Shown piece by piece: positions 1 to 5,255 of a stretch of 11,070 bases of DNA. Both the position numbers and the translations under genes were made by a program. The notes below the pieces were generated by a model that saw only the letters and a list, made by a program, of their open reading frames with translations, ran no database searches and had not been told where the DNA came from. Source of the DNA: Enterovirga sp. GTDB lineage: Bacteria; Pseudomonadota; Alphaproteobacteria; Rhizobiales; Beijerinckiaceae. Positions within the stretch are counted from its first letter, which is position 1. Each line of letters starts with the position of its first letter. Location: contig JAQGJZ010000053.1 of assembly GCA_028290385.1 (NCBI GenBank), positions 1-11,070 of the forward strand, written 5' to 3'.

Positions 1-696
1 CGCTGGCTGCGCTGCGAGGGCGTGCCGCGCACGTCCGACAGCCACGCCTTCCTCGGCTACACCGGCTGCGCGGTCGACGTCACCGACATCAAGCGTGCCG
101 AGGAGCACCAGACCCTCCTCATCCACGAACTCAATCACCGCGTGAAGAACACGCTCGCCACCGTCCAATCGGTCGCGTCGCAGACCCTGCGCAACGCATC
201 CGACCTGGAGGGCGCACGCCACGCCTTCGAAAACCGGCTGCTCGCCTTGTCCCGTGCGCACGACGTCCTGACGCGCGAGAATTGGGACGGGGCCAATCTC
301 GGCGAGATCGTGGCTCAAGCCCTCGAGCCGTATCGCGAGCATGGGGCGGAGCGCCTGCTCCAGGAGGGGCCGGAGGTGCGGCTTCAGCCTCGCACCGCGC
401 TGGCGCTGGCCATGACCCTGCAGGAGCTCGCGACCAACGCGGTGAAATACGGTGCGCTGAGCGGGCCGCACGGCAGCGTCGACGTTGCCTGGGTCGTGGA
501 GGGGGAAGCAGGCGCGCCGCGGCTGCACCTCACCTGGACGGAACGGGGCGGCCCGCCCGTCGCTCCGCCCTCCCGTCGCGGCTTCGGCTCGCGGCTGATC
601 GAGCGCAGTCTCGCTCAGGAGCTCGATGCGGATGTGGCGATCGACTTCCGCCCGAGCGGGGTGGTGTGCACGATCAGGGCGCCGCTGCCGATCTGA
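1..696 (+). CDS. PAS-HWE family sensor histidine kinase (5' truncated by window edge)
   Basis: This is the C-terminal 231 residues of a sensor histidine kinase; the frame is open to base 1, so the start lies upstream. In-window residues 14-35 (GCAVDVTDIKRAEE region) are the end of a PAS/PAC domain. The phosphoacceptor motif ELNHRVKN follows, with His46. Residues 84-100 (SRAHDVLTRENW) match the conserved HWE dimerization helix. The ATP-binding domain shows an N-box (ELATNAVKYGAL, Asn146), the WxE signature (WTE, 179-181) that names the HWE family, and a G-box (GFGSRLI, 194-200). HWE kinases are cytoplasmic or membrane sensors that phosphorylate response regulators, often unusual or orphan ones, and some feed the PhyR/EcfG stress pathway in alphaproteobacteria. 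No response regulator is next to it here, and its input signal lies in the missing part. The stop is TGA at 694-696, facing the next gene with a 1-nt gap. The family call is firm; the signal and partner are unknown. Confidence 0.93.
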   Translation, partial: RWLRCEGVPRTSDSHAFLGYTGCAVDVTDIKRAEEHQTLLIHELNHRVKNTLATVQSVASQTLRNASDLEGARHAFENRLLALSRAHDVLTRENWDGANLGEIVAQALEPYREHGAERLLQEGPEVRLQPRTALALAMTLQELATNAVKYGALSGPHGSVDVAWVVEGEAGAPRLHLTWTERGGPPVAPPSRRGFGSRLIERSLAQELDADVAIDFRPSGVVCTIRAPLPI

Positions 697-697
697 G

Positions 698-883
698 CTA
701 TTTCTCGAGGACGTCCGCGATCTGCTTCAGCTTCCGGCTCGCGTCCTCGAGCTCGTAGAGGGCGATCGAGCGCGTTCCGGCCTTGATGGCGCGGTGGCAA
801 TCGTCGAGCTGGGCCTTGACGATCTTCCGGATCTCGGCCGCCGCGAGTTGGGCCTTCTTCTGCAACGCGAACTCTCCGACCAA
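698..883 (-). CDS. Small unknown helical protein (about 55-61 aa)
   Basis: I do not recognise this family. The 61-residue product is rich in Lys, Ala, Leu and Glu and looks like two amphipathic helices: residues 8-34 (QKKAQLAAAEIRKIVKAQLD), then a short turn around KAGTR, then 38-60 (SIALYELEDASRKLKQIADV). It has no signal peptide and no membrane segment. Two TTG starts are possible. The distal one at 883 has a weak upstream GGAAGG. An internal one at 865 is preceded by GGAGAG (872-877) with a 6-nt spacer, which is the better Shine-Dalgarno and would give 55 aa. An in-frame stop at 899-901 limits any longer form. The balanced, non-repetitive composition favours a real gene over a shadow frame. 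It is convergent with the kinase, ending 1 nt from its stop. Small helical proteins of this sort are often annotated hypothetical in Hyphomicrobiales. Confidence 0.62.
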   Translation of the reverse strand: MVGEFALQKKAQLAAAEIRKIVKAQLDDCHRAIKAGTRSIALYELEDASRKLKQIADVLEK

Positions 884-988
884 CCTGCCTGAGCCTTCCT
901 ACGTGATGAACGAAGGCTTGCTACGGCTCGGTTAATGCCGCCCGACCGGGGTGAAGCCGCGATCGCGTTTACCAATCGGTGACGCTGC

Positions 989-1014
989 GCCGCGCGGGCG
1001 CGGAACCGCGCGGC
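989..1014. other. Strong GC hairpin in intergenic spacer
   Basis: A perfect 9-bp inverted repeat (gccgcgcgg at 989-997 and ccgcgcggc at 1006-1014) flanks an 8-nt loop. No T-tract follows on either strand, so it is not a standard intrinsic terminator. It lies between the divergently placed small genes at 883 and 1080 and may be an operator, an RNA structure or chance in high-GC DNA. Confidence 0.4.
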
Positions 1015-1026
1015 CCGTTCCGCGTC
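1002..1026 (+). promoter_or_regulatory. Possible EcfG-type (general stress) promoter, weak
   Basis: GGAAC at 1002-1006 is followed after 16 nt by CGTC at 1023-1026. The known alphaproteobacterial EcfG consensus is GGAAC, 16-17 nt, CGTT, so the -35 matches fully and the -10 in 3 of 4 positions. It points toward the short gene at 1080. The -35 element overlaps the hairpin at 989-1014, and GC-rich sequence makes chance matches common. Confidence 0.22.
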
Positions 1027-1037
1027 ATGGGCCCATG
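1026..1037. repeat. 12-bp perfect palindrome CATGGGCCCATG
   Basis: A perfect self-complementary 12-mer sits just upstream of the candidate starts of the short gene at 1047/1080. It could be an operator half-site pair, but it also contains two ATG triplets, and the motif may be coincidental. No second copy was noticed in the window. Confidence 0.3.
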
Positions 1038-1079
1038 CGTTCGAGGATGGATTCACACTTGCGCCGGTCATGCCCGTTC

Positions 1080-1277
1080 ATGGCCGAGGTCTCGCTTGCC
1101 GATCTCCTGCTCATGGCCCGGGCGGAGCTCTGCGAGGCGCGCGACAGGGTGATCGCGTCCCAGGAGCTGCTGCGGGAAACGAGCGCCGAGCAGATGCAGC
1201 GCTTGCCGTCGTCCCCTTCGGGGCGGGACGTGACCTTTGAACCGCTCCGAGCCCGGATGGACCTCTCGGACACCTGA
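1080..1277 (+). CDS. Short unknown protein with PAS-tail-like helix (65 aa)
   Basis: The product is a 65-residue cytoplasmic protein with an N-terminal amphipathic helix (SLADLLLMARAELCEARD, residues 5-22) followed by a polar, probably disordered C-terminus. The helix closely resembles the C-terminal tail of the PAS protein at 4710-5255 (IADHLLMARALAAEA), and the underlying DNA matches at 21 of 23 bases (1098-1120 against 5112-5134). This supports the reading frame as real coding sequence. The start is uncertain: ATG at 1080 is where the similarity begins, while ATG at 1047 or 1035 in the same frame would add 11 or 15 residues. None has a good Shine-Dalgarno, although CGAGG directly abuts 1047. 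It could be a free-standing regulatory peptide, or the remnant tail of a once larger PAS protein; no PAS remains are visible upstream. Function unknown. Confidence 0.55.
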   Translation: MAEVSLADLLLMARAELCEARDRVIASQELLRETSAEQMQRLPSSPSGRDVTFEPLRARMDLSDT

Positions 1278-1281
1278 GTTG

Positions 1282-1295
1282 CGGGCCCCGGCCCG
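1282..1295. terminator. Short GC hairpin after the 1080-1277 gene
   Basis: cgggcc (1282-1287) and ggcccg (1290-1295) form a compact hairpin 5 nt past the TGA stop. No T-tract follows, and the 2-nt gap means the top pair must open. It is at best a weak or Rho-assisted terminator. Confidence 0.22.
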
Positions 1296-1355
1296 ATCCC
1301 CGCGGCACTTCTGAAGTCGGTCGTCCCCAGTGGAATGACTTCGCTCGTCTGAGCG

Positions 1356-1460
1356 ATGCTGATGGTCCTCGCCGAGATCGGCGCGGTGATGTACGTGGCC
1401 ACTCTGATGACCGAGCGCTCCACCTCCGGCTGGGCCCAGCGCTCGCACGTCGCAACCTGA
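1356..1460 (+). CDS. Possible 34-aa small ORF ahead of the TRAP operon
   Basis: ATG at 1356 opens a 34-codon frame ending in TGA at 1458-1460, 7 nt before the ATG of the TRAP small permease. The N-terminal half (MLMVLAEIGAVMYVATLM) is hydrophobic, enough for a short membrane helix, and the rest is polar. Just upstream in the same frame, separated by one TGA at 1350-1352, is ATG-Thr-Ser-Leu-Val (from 1335), so it could also be a broken, slightly longer gene. No good Shine-Dalgarno is visible. It may be a small membrane peptide or leader ORF coupled to the transporter, a decayed gene, or chance. It is supported only by position and composition. Confidence 0.25.
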   Translation: MLMVLAEIGAVMYVATLMTERSTSGWAQRSHVAT

Positions 1461-1467
1461 GTTGGCG

Positions 1468-2043
1468 ATGATCGCACCCACCGCAACTGGGCCCGGCCCA
1501 TTCCGGCGCGTCCTGGACGGGCTCTATCTCCTGGCCGGCTGGCTCGCCGGCCTGTTCCTGATCGCGATCCTGCTTCTCATGATGGGGCTGTCGCTCGGTC
1601 GCGAGATCGGCCTCAACATCCCGGCGGGCGATGATTTCGCGTCCTGGTGCATGGCCGCGATGGCCTTTCTGGGCCTCGCCCACACGTTCAAGCACGGCGA
1701 CATGATCCGGGTCGGGCTTCTCGTCGACCGCCTGACCGGGCGGGCCCGCTGGGCGGTCGAAATGTTCGCGCTGCTGATCGGGACCGGCTTCGTCGGCTAC
1801 TTCGCCTGGTACGCGGCGGTGATGACCTGGCAGTCCTGGCAGTTCAACGACACCGCCACGGGCGTCGTCGCGGTTCCGCTCTGGATCCCTCAGCTCGGCT
1901 TCTCCGGCGGGCTCGCCATCCTGTTCATCGCCTTCATGGACGAGCTCGTGCACGTCGCAGCGGGCGGGGCACCCCGCTACGAGCGACCACCGCCGCAGAC
2001 GGCCGACGAGGTCATCCAGCGCGCCATGGAAAGCGCCGTCTAG
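1468..2043 (+). CDS. dctQ: TRAP transporter small permease (DctQ family)
   Basis: This is the small inner-membrane subunit of a tripartite ATP-independent periplasmic (TRAP) transporter; it pairs with the large permease to form the Na+ or H+-driven uptake channel. The product is about 191 aa with four hydrophobic segments near residues 17-43, 58-76, 95-118 and 138-160. The family hallmark HGDMIRVGLLVDRL (about 76-89) lies between the second and third. The C-terminal tail is cytosolic and rich in Pro and Glu. I use ATG at 1468; a TTG six bases upstream (1462) is in frame and possible, and neither has a clear ribosome site. It is the first gene of a three-gene operon; the large permease starts 9 nt after its TAG stop. 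DctQ names the family only and does not imply C4-dicarboxylate as substrate. Confidence 0.9.
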   Translation: MIAPTATGPGPFRRVLDGLYLLAGWLAGLFLIAILLLMMGLSLGREIGLNIPAGDDFASWCMAAMAFLGLAHTFKHGDMIRVGLLVDRLTGRARWAVEMFALLIGTGFVGYFAWYAAVMTWQSWQFNDTATGVVAVPLWIPQLGFSGGLAILFIAFMDELVHVAAGGAPRYERPPPQTADEVIQRAMESAV

Positions 2044-2052
2044 GGTCCCGCC

Positions 2053-3360
2053 ATGGCATTGATCGAAATCTCCGGGCTGCTGCTCCTTCTTCTCCTCGGG
2101 CTGCTGGCCGGCGGCGTCTGGATCGCGATCGCGCTGCTCGCCTGCGGCTGGGTCGGCATGCAGTTCGTGGGCGGCGGCATCCCGGCCGGCTCGGTCCTCG
2201 CGACCACGATCTGGGGCAACTCCGCTTCTTGGACCTTGGCGGCTCTGCCGCTGTTCATCTGGATGGGCGAGATCCTGTTCCGGACGAAGCTGTCGGAGGA
2301 GATGTTTCGCGGCCTCGCGCCCTGGCTGAACCGGATCCCGGGCCGGCTCATGCACGTGAACGTGCTGGCCTGCGGCATTTTCGGATCCGTCTCTGGCTCC
2401 TCGGCCGCGACCTGCGCCACCGTCGCCAAGATCGCACTGCCGGAGCTGAAGCGGCGCGGCTACGACGAGAAGCTCGCGCTCGGCTCGCTCGCCGGCGCCG
2501 GCACGCTGGGCATTCTGATCCCGCCTTCGATCACCATGGTGGTCTATGCTGTCGCGGCGAACGTCTCGATCATCCAGGTCTTCCTGGCCGGGTTCCTGCC
2601 CGGCCTTCTCGTGATGATGCTGTATTCGGGCTACATCGCCGGCTGGTCGATCCTGAACCCGGACAAGGCGCCGCCGCCCGAGCCGGCTTCGACGTTCCGG
2701 CACAAGCTGCGGGAATCGGCCAATCTCATCCCGGTCAGCCTGCTGATCGTGCTCATCTTCACGGCCCTGCTTCTCGGCTGGGCGACGGCGACCGAGTGCG
2801 CCGCCTGGGGCGTCGTCGCGTCCTTCGGGATCGCGTGGTGGTCGGGCAGCCTGTCCTGGCAGGCGTTCTGGCTGTCCGTGATGGGCACGGTTCGGGTCAC
2901 CTGCATGATCATGCTGATCCTGGCCGGCGCGTCCTTCATGTCGACCTCGATGGCTTACACGGGCATCCCGGTCGCGCTCGCGACCTGGGTCGACAGCCTG
3001 CACCTGTCCCCCTACGCGCTGATCGCCGCGCTGACCGTGATGTACATCCTGCTCGGCACGGCGCTGGACGGCCTGTCGATGATCGTCCTCACGACCACCG
3101 TCGTCATTCCCATGATCAAGACGGCGGGATTTGACCCCGTCTGGTTCGGGATCTTCCTCGTGCTCGTGGTGGAGATGGCCGAGGTCTCGCCGCCCGTCGG
3201 CTTCAATCTGTTCGTTCTGCAGACGATGTCGGGCAAGGATTCCAACTTCGTGGCGCTCGCCTCGCTGCCCTTCTTCTTCCTTCTTATGGTGGCGGTCGCG
3301 ATCATTACGGTCTTTCCGGAGATCGTGATGATCCTGCCAAAACTTGCTTTTCCCGCCTGA
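2053..3360 (+). CDS. dctM: TRAP transporter large permease (DctM family)
   Basis: This is the large, transporting membrane subunit of the TRAP system, an ion-transporter-superfamily protein with an elevator-type fold. At 435 aa it has the usual length and about 12 hydrophobic segments spread end to end. Family motifs are clear: GSVSGSSAAT (111-120) followed by LPELKRRGYD (129-138) and LGILIPPSI (152-160). These belong to the first re-entrant hairpin region, which binds coupling ions and substrate. A second Gly/Pro-rich repeat appears near the C-terminus (EVSPPVGFNLFVLQ). ATG 2053 is preceded by AGGG (2042-2045) at 7-nt spacing, formed partly by the stop region of dctQ, so translation is probably coupled. 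The binding-protein gene follows after 40 nt. The family assignment is secure; the substrate cannot be read from this subunit. Confidence 0.96.
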   Translation: MALIEISGLLLLLLLGLLAGGVWIAIALLACGWVGMQFVGGGIPAGSVLATTIWGNSASWTLAALPLFIWMGEILFRTKLSEEMFRGLAPWLNRIPGRLMHVNVLACGIFGSVSGSSAATCATVAKIALPELKRRGYDEKLALGSLAGAGTLGILIPPSITMVVYAVAANVSIIQVFLAGFLPGLLVMMLYSGYIAGWSILNPDKAPPPEPASTFRHKLRESANLIPVSLLIVLIFTALLLGWATATECAAWGVVASFGIAWWSGSLSWQAFWLSVMGTVRVTCMIMLILAGASFMSTSMAYTGIPVALATWVDSLHLSPYALIAALTVMYILLGTALDGLSMIVLTTTVVIPMIKTAGFDPVWFGIFLVLVVEMAEVSPPVGFNLFVLQTMSGKDSNFVALASLPFFFLLMVAVAIITVFPEIVMILPKLAFPA

Positions 3361-3386
3361 GCCCCTGAACCTGCTTCAATACACAA

Positions 3387-3393
3387 GAGAGGG
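3387..3393 (+). promoter_or_regulatory. Strong ribosome binding site of the TRAP binding protein
   Basis: GAGAGGG lies 7 nt upstream of ATG 3401. It is clearly stronger than the sites before the two permease genes, fitting the need for excess periplasmic binding protein over membrane subunits. Confidence 0.75.
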
Positions 3394-3400
3394 AACGTAG

Positions 3401-4375
3401 ATGAGATTGAAAGCACTCGCCTTCGGCCTGTCGGTCGGCCTCTTGGCCGCGCTGCCAGCCGGCGCGCAGACCAAGTGGAACCTGCCCAACGGCTATCCGA
3501 CCGACAACCCGCACACGGAGAACCTGACGGTCTTCGCCAAGGACGTCGCGGATGCGACCGGCGGCAAGCTGCAGATCACGGTTCACGCCAACGCCTCGCT
3601 GTTCAAGGCGCCGGAGATCAAGCGCGCAGTGCAGACCGGGCAGGCCCAGGCCGGTGAGGTTCTGATCTCGATCCACGAGAACGAGGATCCGATCTTCGGG
3701 CTCGATGTGGTGCCGTTCGTTGCGACCTCGTTCCCGGAAGCCAAGAAGCTCTGGGCCGCCCAGAAGCCGGCCGTCGAGGCGAAGCTCGCGAGCCAGGGGC
3801 TCAAGCTGCTTTTCGCCGTGCCGTGGGCCCCGCAGGGCATCTACGCCAAGAAGGAGATCAACGCGGTCGACGACATGAAGGGGCTCAAGTGGCGCTCCTA
3901 CAATGTCGGCACGGCGCGCATCGGGGAGCTCGTCGGCGCCCAGGCAGTTACCGTGCAGGCGGCCGAGCTGCCGCAGGCGCTCGCGACCGGCGTCATCAAC
4001 GCCCTCATGACGTCGGGCGGGACCGGGTTCGACGCCAAGATCTGGGAATCGCTGACGCACTTCTATGACGTGCAAGCTTGGATCCCGAAGAACCTCACCT
4101 TCGTGAACAAGGCGGCCTTCGATGCACTCGACAAGCCGACCCAGGACGCCGTCCTGAAGGCCTCCGAGGCCGCCGAGGCGCGGGGCTGGAAGCTCTGGGA
4201 AGAGAAGGCCGGCTGGTACCTCGATCAGCTCAAGGCCAAGGGCATGAAGGTCGTGCCGCCGTCCGAGCGCCTCGCGTCGGACATGCGCAAGATCGGCGAC
4301 CAGCTCACGGCCGATTGGCTCAAGAAGGCCGGCCCGTCCGGCCAGGCGGTGATCGACACCTACAAGAAGATGTGA
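3401..4375 (+). CDS. dctP: TRAP transporter periplasmic solute-binding protein (DctP family)
   Basis: This is the periplasmic receptor that captures substrate and delivers it to the DctQM permease. It is 324 aa. Residues 1-22 form a signal peptide (positively charged MRLK, hydrophobic AFGLSVGLLAALP, cleavage after AGA). The mature part follows the DctP fold: NGYPTDNPHTENL at the N-terminus, a GGKLQITVHANASL strand (54-67), then MKGLKWRSYN (159-168), where Arg165 sits at the position of the conserved arginine that usually salt-bridges a substrate carboxylate. The LATGVINALMTSG stretch (194-205), with Asn200, matches the second binding segment. This suggests an organic acid substrate, but which one cannot be told. 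It is the last gene of the operon and is followed after 14 nt by a hairpin. Its strong ribosome site suggests high expression. The order Q-M-P differs from the common P-Q-M layout. Confidence 0.95.
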   Translation: MRLKALAFGLSVGLLAALPAGAQTKWNLPNGYPTDNPHTENLTVFAKDVADATGGKLQITVHANASLFKAPEIKRAVQTGQAQAGEVLISIHENEDPIFGLDVVPFVATSFPEAKKLWAAQKPAVEAKLASQGLKLLFAVPWAPQGIYAKKEINAVDDMKGLKWRSYNVGTARIGELVGAQAVTVQAAELPQALATGVINALMTSGGTGFDAKIWESLTHFYDVQAWIPKNLTFVNKAAFDALDKPTQDAVLKASEAAEARGWKLWEEKAGWYLDQLKAKGMKVVPPSERLASDMRKIGDQLTADWLKKAGPSGQAVIDTYKKM

Positions 4376-4389
4376 GGCGAGCGCCTCCT

Positions 4390-4421
4390 GCTCGGGCGGG
4401 CGAGCCCCCTCCCGCCCGAGC
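4390..4421 (+). terminator. Hairpin terminator of the TRAP operon
   Basis: gctcgggcggg (4390-4400) and cccgcccgagc (4411-4421) form a perfect 11-bp stem with a 10-nt loop, starting 14 nt after the dctP stop. No T-run follows, so release may be Rho-assisted, or the hairpin may protect the mRNA 3' end. Position and stem quality make it the likely end of the operon transcript. Confidence 0.6.
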
Positions 4422-4709
4422 CGCGTCGCGGACGCGTCCAGCACGTCAGGGCCGGCGCCCCAAACCCCGTCCCAACCGAATACTCGCCGCCCCGCCTCAG
4501 CCCCGCTCGCGTACGAACCCCGACAGTTCCCGCCAGGATACTCCGGGGAGTACTGCCGAGAATTCCCTGCCAAAGCTGCTCTTGGCCGGCCCGCACGCTG
4601 CTTCCGGGGGTGGGTCGAATATTCTTCTTTGCTGAACTTTACTTTTGATGGACCGAAGAGAGGGTTGGTGAGTTAGGGTTCGCGTGCGCGCCCTTCCTGC
4701 GGGGCTTGG
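4422..4709. other. Gene-free stretch upstream of the PAS gene
   Basis: No convincing gene is visible on either strand in these 288 bases. The first 190 bases are GC-rich with C-runs. Bases 4616-4680 form a distinctly AT-richer island (aatattcttctttgc and following) that probably carries the promoter of the PAS gene, but I cannot assign a confident -35/-10 pair. In-frame stops (TAG at 4674) prevent an upstream extension of the PAS frame through this region. Confidence 0.5.
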
Positions 4710-5255
4710 ATGATTTGGGCCTGCGACTCCCACGGTCGAACCACTTACGTCAGTCCTGAATGGCTGGCGCTCACCGGGCAGTCTCGCAAGGACGCCGAGA
4801 GCTGGGGCTGGCTTGATGCCGTCCACCCAGAGGACCGGGAAGTCGTTCATTCCGGTCTGGTCCGCGCGGTGCAGTCAGCGGTGGATTTTTCGGTGACATT
4901 CCGGGTGCGCACGCAGGCCGGGCCGTACCTGTGGGTGCGGGGCGGAGCGATGCCCTCGTTCTCGCCCCAGGACGGCCGCTTCATCGGCTTTCTCGGATCC
5001 GTCGCCGAGGTCCCGGCACGTCCGTCCAACCAGGCCACGAGCAGCCTCGGCGATTATCGCCCGCCACCCCCGACGCCGCTGACCCGGCCGCATTCGGTGC
5101 TGGAGCTCATTGCCGATCACCTGCTGATGGCCCGCGCCCTCGCCGCCGAGGCTCAGGAAGAGATGCTGCGGAGCATCCTGGACATGGGTCTTCTCGAAGC
5201 CGGGCAACGTTTGGCGGCGTCCCAGCTCAAGGGCGAGGCCGTTAGCCCGGAATAA
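4710..5255 (+). CDS. Stand-alone PAS-domain protein with conserved helical tail
   Basis: The product is a 181-aa cytoplasmic protein with a single PAS_3-type fold at residues 1-102: TYVSPEWLALTGQ (12-24), WGWLDAVHPEDRE (32-44), TFRVRTQAGPYLWVRGGAMP (63-82) and GRFIGFLGSVAEV (89-101). A Pro-rich linker (about 103-128) leads to a predicted helix (129-172) that holds LIADHLLMARALAAEA, shared with the short gene at 1080. No kinase, cyclase or output domain is present, so it would act through partners as a sensor or adaptor; the ligand is unknown. The start is unusual: Met1-Ile2-Trp3 falls inside the normal PAS opening motif (IWxxDxxG), so the usual N-terminal cap is missing. An upstream in-frame TAG at 4674 allows at most 11 more codons, none a good start. 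Its 3' end overlaps the minus-strand TPR gene by 14 nt. Confidence 0.85.
   Translation: MIWACDSHGRTTYVSPEWLALTGQSRKDAESWGWLDAVHPEDREVVHSGLVRAVQSAVDFSVTFRVRTQAGPYLWVRGGAMPSFSPQDGRFIGFLGSVAEVPARPSNQATSSLGDYRPPPPTPLTRPHSVLELIADHLLMARALAAEAQEEMLRSILDMGLLEAGQRLAASQLKGEAVSPE

Noticed and set aside
1313..1342. GAAGTC / GACTTC inverted repeat before the TRAP operon
   Set aside because: The arms are only 6 bp, separated by 18 nt, with no promoter elements around them; too weak to call an operator.
1111..3003. 630-codon open frame on the minus strand across the TRAP permeases
   Set aside because: It is antisense to two well-supported permease genes and its product is Arg/Asp/Gly/Gln-rich low-complexity text with no domain; this is typical of shadow frames in high-GC DNA.
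1647..3134. 495-codon plus-strand frame overlapping dctQ and dctM
   Set aside because: The product is Arg/Ala/Pro-rich with no family features and lies out of frame over clear membrane-protein genes.
3305..4573. 422-codon minus-strand frame over dctP
   Set aside because: It is antisense to a binding protein with signal peptide and family motifs; its composition (Leu/Arg/Gly/Asp) is that of a reverse-frame shadow.
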